Shown here: one piece after another, positions 1 to 13,000 of the stretch
Layout of the letters: each line of letters starts with the position of its first letter
How positions within the stretch are numbered: the first letter of the stretch is position 1
Origin: Anagrus nilaparvatae
Taxonomy: Eukaryota > Arthropoda > Insecta > Hymenoptera > Mymaridae
NCBI GenBank assembly: GCA_022575985.1
Contig: JAKSXM010000007.1
Span: forward strand, 73,841,001-73,905,000
Direction: 5' to 3'
DNA: 64,000 bases
Translations under genes and position numbers: made by a program
The notes under the pieces: model-generated
Database searches by the model: none
What the model saw: only the letters and a program-made list of their open reading frames with translations
Told to the model about the DNA's origin: nothing

Positions 1-1424
1 ATTTGTTTTTTTTTTTTTTTTGTAATAAAACGGACGATGAGCCGAGATTTTTGAAGCTCCATTCTCAAATCTTTTAAGTTTTGGATCATGCTAAAGAGAT
101 GCACATAAACTTACATTATATAGGTATAGGTATACTTAAATAAAAAAAAAATATTTTTACACTTTGTTTTTCATATTGGTACTCTAGAAGACTCGTGCAG
201 TCCCTGAGGGCTTACATATGCGGTTTTTATTAAAAGGACTCTTCATTTGGCTAAGGCATTCATACGAGTATTGTATACCATCCAATCTTTCTTTTTTTTT
301 ATATTTGTAACGGATTACTTCGCATTAATTACGCAATTGCCTTGACAAGGACCCCGAAATTTATCTTCTTATATAAGCTTTATGTACTGGGTGTAGATTT
401 TTTTGGCTTTTTTTTTTAGTTAGTTCACTGACATATGATCTCAAAATGCTCTTGGTAACTCTTTTTTTTCTTAATTCTTGATTCCAATTGTAAGTGCAAA
501 ATTCTTATTTTTTTTTTATTATCTTCCTTCCAAGAGTTATTTTGGCATTCTTTTGTGTTATATTCCAAGTTTTATATATGCTTGAATAAACATAATGTGA
601 ATGTCCTCATAAAGTTAAAATTTGTCTTTTATATATATTGCTTTTAGTGAATTTTTTTACTTGAATTATTGTAAAAAATAACACTAAATTCAAATAAGAT
701 AAATTTTTTTCAAACAAAAAACTTAAATAAATAAAAGCCAAAACTAAAAATACGTGATTCATCAGTTGAATTAAATTTTTTTTGTTAAAATTTGTATCAC
801 TCTCAGTATGAAACTAATTGATGTATGGATTTATTTTATTTAACCAAAGGGCATCTACACACACACAATATGAAATATTTTATCTTTTGGATAAATAAAA
901 AAAAGTTATTAAGAATATATTATAAACCACACACTATATATCATTTATAAGCGTGATATTATAAAAATTAATATAAAAATAGTACCCTTGGGGCGGAGCT
1001 TTTTTTAACATCTTAAAAAACTCTTTATCAAGTTTAATAATAATGTGTTAGTACTGTAGTATACCCTTTTTATTCCGAGGTGTCATGCTAATATAATTAT
1101 TGTCTGAGATTATTTATTATTTTATTTTAAAGATTAGCTACATAAATTATGTAATTTTTTATCAAATATTTATGTAATAATCGATAAATAATCAGTAAAA
1201 GAAATAATGCAATTATGGGTTGTTAGTGAAGCATTACTTGTTCAACAAACTATTCGATACTATTTGACGGTTTCTGGAATTGGAATATATTGACCTAAAA
1301 TAATTGATAAAATTGTTCATTTTGGCTCTGTGTAGTAGTATACAAGCTATCATCAGTAAAGTATACTATAACTAAATACTTTTTTATATAAACAAATAGA
1401 TGTTATATTTTTCTTTAAACGCGC
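1..1424. other. Intergenic, no supported gene
   Basis: AT-rich sequence with many T runs. I saw no splice-consistent exon or clear repeat. It could be a UTR or intron of a gene outside the window, but nothing shows this. Confidence 0.4.
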
Positions 1425-2215
1425 ATATATATATACTAGCTGCCTCCAGCTCGCTTTGCTCGCCCCGGCAGCCACCAAGGGGGCTGCGCCCCTCTGGACC
1501 CCTACCACTTTATTTTTCCAAAAATATGTTGTTTTAAGTTACTCAATATTTTGTAAAATAACCTTTTTTTACACAAAGTATTATCTAAAATTTACTGAAC
1601 CATAAAAATTACGGGCATATGAACCCAGATAGATAATTAGTGATCAGCAATACAAAGCTTCGCTACCCTTCCATAGGATCCACAAGCAGTCGTTTCCCAC
1701 TACTACCCATTCTAGGGTTCTGCCTGACAATAGCTGTTCAAATTTCTCTTAGTTACTGCTTTAGTTACTACATTCAGTTACTACCTCAGTGGCTGATAAA
1801 AATTAGAAATATATATAATATTAGTCCTAAACTTTTATAATTTTTGAAAAACTATTGTAACTTTTGACAAATCGAGCCGATCGCCCTGAAAATTTAGGTG
1901 GATACGTAAAAAATATACCCGAATCGAATGAAATTCTTTTTGATAAAAAAATTTTTCCTCGGTTTTTAGTTTTTTAGGTTTTTTTTTTAAATTTGATAAA
2001 AATTTTATCCTTCGAAATCCAGTTTTTTCAACATAAAAAATTTTTGTCGTTATCAATCGAAACGAAACCTAACCTATGTTTTGACCGGTAATTTTTGCCA
2101 TCTTTTGCCGTAAACCCCGCGTCTCTAACTTTTATCGCTTTCTAGTTTATCCATTTCGGACAAACAAACATACAAAATTAAAGATTTATATATATATAGG
2201 ATAAGATATAAGATA
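1425..2215 (+). repeat. Probable dispersed repeat with GC-rich head and TATATA ends
   Basis: It begins after a TA run with CTAGCTGCCTCCAGCTCGCT and a GC-rich stretch (GGGGGCTGCGCCCCTCTGG), an abrupt composition change in this region. It ends with GGACAAACAAACATACAAAA followed by a TATATATA run. This head-and-tail pattern resembles repeats common in arthropod genomes. No intact frame. Class unassigned. Confidence 0.45.
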
Positions 2216-2641
2216 GGATATGAACCTTTATCATTTTACTTTAAAAAAAAATGCTACGAATTTATATATAGTGAAACTACTAGGCATACTTTTTGAATAA
2301 ACAGACTGTTACTTTTTAGCTAGCTATAACATTTGATACCACATATGTGGTTCATGTTATTCAATGATTTCTGACAAAATATATTCTCGCGAGCAAAATG
2401 TGTTTGAAAGAATATAAAAGAAATCAATAACATCCTTAGCTGATTTTGGTATATAAGAAAGATACATTGAGTTTCTTACTGATGATCTCGCTCAATGTAT
2501 CGGAGTGAAATACCATTTATGTACTATTGTTGGAAAACAAGAAATACTATTTATAAAATACATTTTATTCATTTTGATTATATAACAATGATTTGGTATA
2601 TAATCTAAAATAGTATATTACGAGCCCATGTCCAGAAAAGT

Positions 2642-3360
2642 AAAGAATGACCCAGATCGGACGTAAATTACCATCCCAGGCAAAGCCGAGGTTGTTAAGG
2701 TTGAATCAGGTGGATAGAAATAGCATTTCTTGGGTAAACATTTCTGGAGATCGAAACTTCTAGAATGTTTAATATTTTTAGCCATTAATCATGTTATGTG
2801 TCCCTTAAAATTAAAAAAATAATTTTGAAAATTTATTGACTACTGAAGGAGTTATTAGCGCTTGAAATTTCATTAATTTTTGAGGTCAAAATAAAAAAAC
2901 TTGTAATATATTTCACATTATTGTTAAAAATTGAGATTTTTTTTAGTGAATCGATGCTAAATAATGTCCTAAATATTACATTCAAAGATTTTTAAAATTA
3001 GATTATTTATAAAGAAGTCTTGATTAATTAAGTACCTCAAAAATTAATGAAATTTCAAGCGCTAATATCTCCGTCAGTAGTCAATAAATTTTCAAAATTA
3101 TTTTTTTAATTTTAAGGGACACATAACATGATCAATGGCTAAAAATATGAAACATTCTAGAAGTTTCGATCTCCAGAAATTTTTACCCAAAAAATGCTGT
3201 TTCTATCCACCTGATTCAACCTTAAACTGCTATTTGGGTCATTCTTTATTTATGGACAAGGGTCGTATACGATTTTTCTTCGTCAGTGGCGAGAAAACGC
3301 GTCTTTTCCGGTCGCGCAGCGGCCGGGAAATGCGTGCTTTCTGGCCGCTAACAAGAAAAT
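2642..3360 (+). repeat. AGATCGCA two-hairpin repeat, copy H1, split by a 523-bp insertion
   Basis: The left half (2642-2698: AAAGAATGACCCAGATCGG, then the AAAGCCGAGG loop) and right half (3222-3360: TATTTGGGTCATTCTTTATT, then TATGGACAAGGGTCGTATAC) fit together once the TTAA-flanked element at 2699-3221 is removed. The second half carries its own stem, with TTTTCCGG pairing CCGGGAAA around a GC-rich loop at 3305-3333. Coding potential is not credible. Confidence 0.75.
2699..3221. mobile_element. TTAA-target inverted-repeat MITE inserted in repeat H1
   Basis: The ends are GGTTGAATCAGGTGGATAGA and its inverse. The arms stay paired for roughly 200 bases each around a centre near 2960. TTAA lies on both sides (2695-2698 and 3222-3225), and removing one TTAA plus the element restores the host repeat. 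A TTAA duplication is known for piggyBac- and Kolobok-type transposases. No coding capacity. Confidence 0.85.
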
Positions 3361-3362
3361 AA

Positions 3363-6300
3363 TTTTAAAATAGTAACTAAATTAATAGAATATATACATC
3401 TGTTGGAACCATCACAGAACCAGCATGCTAGAAATTATTGCACCTATAGTAAATTTGCGTATAATATAATTAAATAAATGAGTAAATAAATAAGTAAATT
3501 ACAGTATATATTAAATAGCAACAGGCTATGTATCAGCTATCCAATTTCGACTCTTTGGTAAGAAAATGCTTAAAGAGAGAAAATCTTTAAAACGACTTAA
3601 GGAAGGTAAATTTCGGATGGAAGTGGATAGCGAGTTCCTTTTTTTTTTATCCCTAATACCTGAAAAGAATTAGCCCCTCTTCCCCTTATGATATCAGGCA
3701 AAGTCAGTTCTATGGTTTTGGATATCTCTCTTGCAGTCTGCTTAGGCCTGTGTCTTTTGAACAGATTTGTTAAATGAGTATAATTTTTTAGTAAAAAGTA
3801 CTTAATAATTTTCGAATAATAAGCTTTAAAGTGGCTCGTTATCCATGCCATCGCTAAAATTTTTTGTAACTTTCAAAATATGGAAACCTCAAGATGAATT
3901 AATTTTCTGCAAAATGAATAATTTAATATTAATTTCAAAACTTTTATTTAAAATTTGTTACATGAAAAAAACAATGTGACTTTCATCAACATAAATTCTG
4001 TATTTATAATAAATTGTTAAAAATCAAGTTAATCATGTAAATGCCTATTTAATATAGACTATTTAGAAATTTTTCCTTGTACTAGATATAAGGTATAAAA
4101 GCCTTTTCTATTTTAAGAAAAGGCGCCATCTAGCTATAAAAAAGAAATACGTTACTCATTAACTGTATGCTTGAATGTCATTTTTAAGTTAATACTTTAA
4201 AATATGCGTAAACACTAAATTTTGATTCACCAAAATCAAATATTGCAAAACCAGACTCAAAATTATAAAAAACTTATAAAAGGCCCCGGAAATGTATTAT
4301 TCTCGTAATTATGCAAGTTTTACCATTTAAAGAACCTTTTGATTTCTTGAAAAAGGTTAAAATGTTAAATATAATATAGGTACTATGCTTGCAAACACAA
4401 TATAAATACATGTAACCATATTTGTATATTAGTTCTGTTTTATAATAATGTATACTCAGGACATTCGATGACTCTCGAGAGCAACTGCATGTCTTGTTAA
4501 ACATGCGTAAATAACAAGAAAAAAAATATTCGAAGAACAAGAGCGAAAATAACAGGTGTACATGCATGTATATCGTTAAAATGATAATCTAATTATAATA
4601 AAATATATATCTGGATGTATTTTTTAAATTTTTGACGAGGAAGAAAATATTATTACGTTTCAAGCATTTATGTTCCTAACTGTAATCATTGTATAAAAAA
4701 ATATACAATTAAAAAAATATCAAGTCGAATATAAAAAATAAAATAATTAAATACCGTAAAACTAACGTTGAATTTCATTTCAGATATCAGATAAACGAAT
4801 ATTTATCAAGTATTAATAAAAATATTTACATATACTTCAGGCAACAAAAAAAAAATACAATTTTTTTCTTAATGAATTCGGTGTATAAAAAAAAACTGTA
4901 CAAGAGATGACGAGACAAGCTGGATGCGGATGAGGTGAGTTCAAAAATATAAGAAGAAACCACATAATCAATTGGGTCATGTAAGGTGATTGATTCTTTA
5001 AAAACTATCAGTTTTTGCTGCTGTTGGAAGCCATATCGAGTCACCTTGATCAGAAATTTGTATTTTTAAAGATATCGTATATGCTCAATGTTTCAATTTG
5101 AAATGAGAATTCAACAGAGGGTTTTCTGAATATAATTAATTATATTGTGCTCGATATTGTGATTGGACCTACTAAGCCCGAATATTTTGCAAATCTTAGT
5201 TATAAGTGGGATATTTACTTTCATTTTAAATATTTTTTCTTTAAATTATTAAATTATTATTTTTAAATTATTTTTTTTAAATATTTTTAAATATTTTTTT
5301 AAATAATTTTACGTTTTAACCTTTTAAAGGGTACCTTTTCATTAAAATTAGATATTACCTCCAAGAATTTTTATTACGATAAGAGATATTTAGATAAGAA
5401 ACCTTATTACTATTTTGTGCACAACCAACGATCACGAGATGTAACACTTTAAACTTATATATCAAATTATTTTAAGTCTATTTAGCTGAATTAATATAAG
5501 TCCTCACATTGAAATTATACTGAGTCCGCATAATTCTTTATTTTTTACTCCCCCTTTCGCATTTGTGAACTTTTTCAAGAACTCCTTCCTGTGAACTTGT
5601 TTCATGTTAAAAGCAATTATTTTTATTCAAATTTAGTTTTTTTATTCTAATTTTTCAACCAAAAGATTAGTATTCTACAGGTGTCCTACTTTGTGAAAAT
5701 ATAGTGAAATAGTTCATCAATGCAAGAAATATTTAAGCTTGATCATAGAATCCAATCTTAAATGGGTTATTTTTTAGCATTTTGCAAGAAATTAAAGCTT
5801 TTTTAAGAAAAATAAAATGATTTTGAATGCAAAATATTAGATTGTAAAATAAAAAGAATAATAAAAACATCAATTAGTTTCCATTCAAAATTTTCAAGCA
5901 TAAGTTTAGAGATCTTGAACCTAAAATGAAAAAATCTTAAATTTCAATTAGCATCTTGGCGAAATCCAATTTTTTAAAAAATAAGCTAAAAAGTGCAAAT
6001 ATAAATAATTAAAAAACAATAATAATAATAACATTCACAACACGACTAAATTAAATCGAAAAAAAACTGCATGCATGTATCCAAAATGCTTAAATATTGC
6101 ATATACAAGAGCGTTAACATCGCGTAATTAACTCTAAAGTAAATACTTTATGAGCTTAAAAAAAAATTTTTTATATCGGTACCCAAGTTAAATAAATTAT
6201 TCAAAAATATTATTTTTTTTTCTTGGAATTATTAATGTATTCAAACATATAAAAAGATAAGCGGTGCCATTAAAACCCATGCACCTTTAAAAAATGTATT

Positions 6301-7308
6301 TTACTCCTTATTTTTTTTAATTTTTTTCATTTTACGTTTGATTACAGTTTTAATGGTCACATAATTGCATAACATAATAGCTTATATTATGCATAAAACT
6401 TGAATTTATTAAAAAAAGGGGGTACATAAAAATGTTATTATCTATAAATAATTGTATTTTATTGTTTAATAAATATAAAATTTTAATTACATCATTAAAT
6501 TAATTTTCTATTAAATAAAATTTTATTAAAAAAGAATTTTTTTATCATTTTTTTGACACGTTCTCCAATTACAAAATAAAAACCAACACCTTGTAATATA
6601 TTATATAAAACTTCACATAAGATACAAAGTGACCATGACCATAACTTTTAAAATTGACAGGAAGTTCAATGAACTTTTGGCGAACTTGAAGTAATCTACC
6701 CTTTTTATAATAATTTTATTACATTATTTTTTATTTTTTATAAAAAAAATTTTATACACATGAACGGTTATGTTACTTTTTTCTTCTTCATAATATTGGA
6801 ATCCCGTGTAAGTTAAATATGAGTAATTTTATTATTATTTAAGAATATTTTACAATAATATTAAAAAAAATTTTCTAGATTTTATTTTTATTTAACACGC
6901 TTTATACAAAATTCATATTTTTTATTGCCATTTTTGTATCATTTTTATTAGTTTCAGTAAATTATGCAAGTAAAACGATTCTTTTTCTTCAAACTGGTAT
7001 ATTATTCTTCTTAGAATTAAGCTCTTAAAAGTGTAATTGTATAATTTAGACTCAAGTTCATCTCTTAACTTTTTATGTTCAAAAACCAGTTAAAATTATT
7101 TAAGAATTTTCATACCGTGAACAAGTGTTTATCAAGGTTGCTTATAAAATTTGTTATTGATTTAAAGCTACCAAAATACTTTTTATTAGGCTTTATGTAA
7201 AAAGTTTATTTAAATTTTAATATTTAAAAAAATTAAGCAAGATATCTTCAAAACATATTTGATTACCCTATTTTAGAATGATATCTGTACCCGCAAATTA
7301 AAATACAA
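3363..7308. other. Long AT-rich intergenic stretch
   Basis: No gene supported. A minus-strand frame at 3597-3851 (84 residues) has no recognisable domain or splice partner. The rest is AT-rich with poly-A/T runs. Confidence 0.4.
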
Positions 7309-8020
7309 AAAAACTTATAACCGGTTTGTGTAAACAACCTAAATGCATGGAACATGTTTACTTCCAGCTAAGGACTAGGTATAATACAAATGTTACTCAA
7401 CATTACAATACAATTTTCTAATTTTATAATTTGCAATTATCACCTTACTAGCTGTTAAGATTCTAAACCCAAACTATTTTGATTCCCTAAACCTGAATTA
7501 TTATAAGTCCCTGAACCTGAATTATTCCAAGTCCCTAAATCGATATTATTTTAAGTCCATAAACCTGTATTATTTTAAGTCCTTAAGCTCAGTTTTTCAA
7601 CGTCTCGCAATTATTCTAAGTTTAAATAAGTTTAAATAAGACAAATTTGGCCACCCCCCTTAAATAGGACATATTTGACCACCCCCCTTAAATAGGACAA
7701 ATTTGACCACCCCCCTTAAATAGTACATATTTTGACCCCCCCCCTTAAATAGTACATATTTTGACCACCCCCCTTAAATAGGACAAATTTGACCACCCCC
7801 CTTAAATAGGACAAATTTGACCACCCCCCTTAAATAGGACAAATTTGACCACCCCCTTAAATAGTACATATTTTGACCACCCCCCTTAAATAGGACAAAT
7901 TTGACCACCCCCCTTAAATAGGACATATTTGACCACCCCCCTTAAATAGGACAAATTTGACCACCCCCCTTAATTTTCAAGTTATGAAGTACCCCCTCCC
8001 TATAAACATGTTCCATGTTA
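7309..8020 (+). mobile_element. ACCGGTTT/CATGGAACATG-family element carrying a C-tract minisatellite
   Basis: The left end is AACTTATAACCGGTTTGTGT, then CATGGAACATGTTTAC; the right end is TATAAACATGTTCCATGTTA, so the CATGGAACATG palindrome marks both sides. The interior has short direct repeats (CCTGAATTATT.TAAGTCCCT) and then the minisatellite at 7632-7972. A second copy lies inverted at 49647-50222, and diverged relatives at 42371-42950 and 43444-43713. No coding capacity. Confidence 0.75.
7632..7972. repeat. C-tract minisatellite, about 12 units of 28 bp
   Basis: The unit is TTAAATAGGACAAATTTG followed by ACC and a run of five to nine C. Variants read GTACATATTTTGACC. Units are adjacent with no spacers. 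The C runs stand out strongly against the AT-rich surroundings. Confidence 0.95.
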
Positions 8021-8030
8021 ATAAAAGGAA

Positions 8031-8240
8031 AAAAAGGATAGCCTAGATCACAGGTTAATTACAATCCAAGACGAAGCCGATGATACTAAACTGCGATCTG
8101 GTGCATTTCCATTTTCTAGCCTTTAGCCGTATAAAATTTGCCTGTGTCAGTTTGGTGTCAGTGGCAAAAAAATACGTCATTGCCAGACGCGCTGTGGACG
8201 GGAAATACATGCTTTCAGGACCCAGACGCTGACAAGAAAA
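8031..8240 (+). repeat. AGATCGCA two-hairpin repeat, copy H2
   Basis: It contains CTAGATCACAGGTTAATTAC, a GACGAAGCCGA loop, ACTGCGATCTGG as return arm, then the second half (TTAGCCGTATAAAATTTGCC, GACGGGAAATACATGC, GCTGACAAGAAAA). It starts 11 bases after the ACCGGTTT-family element ends. Confidence 0.7.
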
Positions 8241-8698
8241 TTCAAAACATAGGCAATTTACTATGAAAATCATTCAATAAATAAAATTTCTTAGCTTAAA
8301 AAATCGAGAATTATTAATATTATTTCAAATTTAGTTGCCAAAAATTTATTTGAGCCAAAAATACTTCAAGGAAAAAAGTTTAGTTTACTGAACTCCGTGG
8401 CAGACTTTTGGTTTTGTCGGAGCGTTGAAATCACTAAAATACAGTTTTTTGACACGGCAACAAAAATTTTAGCTTTTTTTAAGACCCCGTGTGACCTTCT
8501 AACTGCCCTAGATCCCAAATTATGGATAAAACTCAAAAAAGAAAAGTTGATCTAGAGACTTGAAATATATCACATTTGACACACTTTAGCTAAAATATAA
8601 CCTCCGTAAATTTCCAGTATTTTTGGCCGACCCTAAGGGGGTTTTTTACACGATTTTTTAATCAATTAATCAAAAAACTACAATATGAAAGATTCATT

Positions 8699-8762
8699 TA
8701 TTATGGCCAAAAGGCATATAAAATTTTTCTTTGACAGTGGCGAAAAAATTCGTACTTTCTGA
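8699..8762 (+). repeat. Fragment of the second half of the AGATCGCA repeat
   Basis: TATGGCCAAAAGGCATATAA followed by GACAGTGGCGAAAAAATTCG matches the downstream half of copies H1 and H4. The first hairpin is missing. Confidence 0.5.
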
Positions 8763-10065
8763 AGAAATTTTAATTTCTTTTCATTTAGTCATAAAATAAT
8801 TGTGAGTCTATACAGACATAATCTAAAGTTACAATATCATATTCAAATGTTTTAAATAAATTTAGTTTAATTATAATACAGACCTGATGATGGGAATTTA
8901 TTCCTGAAACTAGTCGTCTAATTATTATACAAAAACAAGTTGTAAAAAGAAGGATCAATAAATAAATTAAAATAAATATATTTTGATTTAATTAATTAAA
9001 AATATCAATATTAAATCATACCTAATTTTAAATATTTTATTAATGTTTGTTATTTACATATTCTGAAATGTATACTTAAAAAATATGTATAAACTTAATT
9101 TTTTCAATATATTCTTATAAAGCATATGTCCTTACGTTATACATGAACTGAGTGAGTTTTTGAACTAACAATAAGTTAGCCTAAATTATTTTTAATTTTT
9201 AAGATTAGATTTAGGTATTTTTGATAAAGATTCCAATTTCGTGGAAAATTAATTTCTTCTACTGGCTGCATTATAAGTTCAAATTGTCATAATTTTGAAA
9301 AAAAATTTTTTATAAATGACCATCAAATTAAGTCAATTTGAAATTCTTCGAAAAAAAAATATTTATATATCAATTTTAAAACATTTGTCATACACAAGAA
9401 ATGTGTAATTTGACCAACAAAAAAAGGTTTAATTTTTATGATTGCTCCGTTACATTTCAATCTTAAAAATTCGGTTCATTCTTTAAAACCGCAATTAATA
9501 TGTATTGTAAGTATGTCATTTATTTACAGATGACAAATTATTCGTTCTTTATGATCTTACATACAAATGAACATTCGAAACACATATATACTGAAAAAGG
9601 ATTTTGATCTTTTAATATATACGTAATACGTGTAGTAATATAATTAAGATCCTTTGCGCATCCCTTTGGCTTATTCCCGTTTTTTATTTTTCCAACCAAG
9701 GTAGGTTCATATCGTGTATAAATATTCTATATACCAACAAGTGCCTCTTGATCAAAAGTAGTGGGGGCTGCCCTATGTAAGCTCTGGGTCTGCCATGGAC
9801 CGACGCATCTTCTTCAGAATCGTAAAACCGCGCATTACTCATCCTATACTTTTATTATAAAAAAAGTGAAAAATATTAAATAAATTTCTTTTTTTATGCA
9901 TAAGAAAGTTTAATTAATAAAATAAGCAAGTGAAAATTCAGTGCCTTGTATTAAGTAAAAAATAAACAATCTTGTTCTTTTTTTTTATAGTGATTTAAGT
10001 AAAAAATAAAATTGGAACTAAAAAATCAAAAAAAAGGATTAAAATTTAATAAAAAAAACACCGCG
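8763..10065. other. Upstream region of the chitin-binding gene
   Basis: Mostly AT-rich. A less AT-rich patch lies at about 9755-9840. A TCAGT initiator-like motif at 9938 with an AT-rich TATA-like stretch some 25 bases upstream is a possible start site 128 bases before the ATG; this is weak evidence. Confidence 0.3.
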
Positions 10066-13000
10066 ATGAAGATCCTCGTGATCGCGGTGTGTTTAATTAT
10101 ATCATCAAATGCTAAAAGGCTAACAGGACCAACAAAAGGAAGATTAAACGAATCGCGAAAAAGGCACAATGAAGGTAATAATAATTTTTAAAAAACTCTT
10201 CTTTTACCCGCGCTTTTTAAAAATATTTTTTTATAAAATAAAAGTCAAAGCTTACTTCAGTTAACAGTCACGGTATGTAAACAGTCTGTAGTGACGGTAA
10301 ATTAAATAATTTAAATGCAAGTTCATTAAAAAAATATTAAAATAATGAAAATCAGATAAAAAAAATTGATTTAACAAAAACAATAATAATAATAATCGTA
10401 TTCTAGACTTTAATAATATATATTTTTGTAATTCATTCAATTAAAAAAAAAAATTATTAACACGAGCATTATTTAAGTATTTATTTTCAACCCTTTTTGT
10501 ATATGTTTTAAATAAATGCATTTTAATTAATAAATTATAAGAAAAGAAAATAATTACAATTCATTATCTTGTTATTTATCATTTTTTTTTAAATTATGTA
10601 ATTTTTTATGTAATAATTATTAGTATTATCTGTAACTATCAGTTTAGTTTAAAAAATAAATAATTAAAAATTTACAGTTATTTTTTTATTAAAATTATTT
10701 AAATATTTTCAACTTTCGCGCTCTAATTTATAAAATAGAAAATAAAATAATATTAATTTTTTTATTATTAACACGCAATAATTAGAATTTTTCTTTTTAT
10801 AATTAAAAAACCTAATATGGGGTCATGAAAGTTTAATAAGTTAATTTTCATTGATTGTGGATTTTTATTTATTTAGTTAATTAGGTTACTGTAATTATTG
10901 CATCTTTCGTTTGGAGTATGGGCATTTTGGTAGATTTTTCAAAATTTTTGGGTAAAGAGTGAAATTAAAGCTTTAATAAATTAGCAGAGTGAATATGATG
11001 ATAAGAAATTATAGTTTTAAATAGAACCTGTAGCTGATTTTCCAATGTGTAATATTTAATTGTAGTATTTAATATTTTCCAATTTTCCAACCAAATTTTA
11101 AATAAGTAAATTTACTACATTTTTTATGAAAATTAATGCAAACTTAAAAAAAAATACTTTAAAAAAAATAATTGCTCTAAATGTGATTGCCAATAACTTT
11201 GAAATTAAAATTTTTTATTGAAATAAATGATAAATGCTTCAATCTAAATGCAAAGTAGCGAAGAAAATTATTATGGAAATTCACTTTTTTCCATATATGA
11301 ACTCGAGTTACCCGCCCAGCAGTCTGTAATATAAACTTATTTAATATAATTTTTATAACTCTCACTTACAACATTAAATATTTTTATGCTAAATAAAAAC
11401 TTTTTTTTTCTAAAATCACAAGTGTATGCGTATTTTCATGCAATATAAATAAATAACTTAATTTTACGGACAATTAATGATAGTTTATGATAGTGTTTTG
11501 TAAAAATATTATAATTTACAAATTTTACAATTTTCATTAAAATATTAAATTATTATTTTTATTTTTTCTGGCAAAATTTTAGCAAAATATTCTTGAATTT
11601 TTAGATAATATAATCGTTGTGACCATCGACACTTAAAGATTCGGACAAAATAATCGTAAATAAAAAACCAGGAAACTCTAGACTTATAAAAAAATATTTT
11701 AATCGATACGAAAAAAATTATTTTTGCAAAAAATCACTAAATTACCAAATTTCTTTCCATTCTTTAATGTCATATGGTATTCTTGGCTGGGGAGGAGCTT
11801 ATAATAATTGTGTAAATATCATTCAAAGACTCCAAGATAAATTATTAACTACAAGGTACTAATAACGAAACAAATGATAATATTTTAAATTTGAGACAAA
11901 CTTTTTATTACTTTGTTATTAAGAAAGAAGTAATACAATTGTTTAGAGAATATAAAAATAAAAATCATAAAACTAGCAAAAGATATATAAAAATAGCAAT
12001 TCCTAAAAAAAATAAATCTGTTGGTCAAAAATGTTACTTTTTTGCAGCTATCAAAATTTTTAATGCAATGCCCAGTGCATTAAAGCAAATAAATAATACT
12101 AGTCAATTAAACTTAAGTTGGAACTATAGAGTTAAAAAATGGCTCTTATTGTATAAACAATAAATTGGTCATAACTGAATGATTATATTTTATATTTATA
12201 TTTATATTGGCACAGATTAAAAACTAAAAGACTGTTATTAATAATTTTTTAAATTTGTACCTTTTATATTTACTATATTTTAAGAATAATTATATGTATT
12301 AAATTTTTATAATTGTAATTCATTAAATAATGACTACAGGCCCATGCACAGACTTATTGTCTCTATGGGGTTATGGCAAATATGTCATATAGATTGTATA
12401 TTTACACCTGAATAAAAATAAATAAATAAATAATAATAATAATAATTAATATGTACGCAGCGGATCACTGCAAGTGTTGTCAATGTAAATCAATAAACCT
12501 TTTTTAATTAAACTTAATTACCGAATTTTGAACAAATAATAATTAAGTATTAATTTGATTTTTTTTTCACTTATAAGACCGTTTTTCATTATAAAAAATG
12601 TACTTTATAATACGGCATAAAAATTTTTTTAACATTGAACTTATCGCGATCACACGAAGGGCGACTGACAAGTTGCTTATTTATCAATCCAGTATTTCAA
12701 GTATTATAACTGTATTACGTAAGATTTTTTTTTTGGCATAGCTGTTAAACAAGTGTCGAAAAGAAACTTTGATATTCACGGTCGTGCAAAATGTTAATTA
12801 TATATATATGTGTTTGTAAAAAGTTTTGTGTAAAAAATTATGGCATGCTTTAAAACATTATTTTGCAGTTTTTAAATTGGCGCTTTTTGTAAAAAATTAT
12901 GATTGCCTTAAAATACACATGATTACAATATAATAAACTCAGATTCTTTATGAATAATCAATAAGCTGGTTCAATTAATTTGGTATATCAAAAAGCAGAT

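Noticed and set aside
3597..3851. 84-residue minus-strand frame with mixed composition
   Set aside because: No recognisable domain, no splice partner, no start context or homologous copy in the window. Possibly a transposon remnant, but unsupported.
4274..4567. 97-residue minus-strand frame
   Set aside because: No domain, no splice-consistent neighbour, AT-driven composition.
7632..7972. Regularly spaced ~28-bp repeats resembling a CRISPR array
   Set aside because: Units abut with no unique spacers, the genome is eukaryotic, and the array lies in a mobile element that has a second copy.
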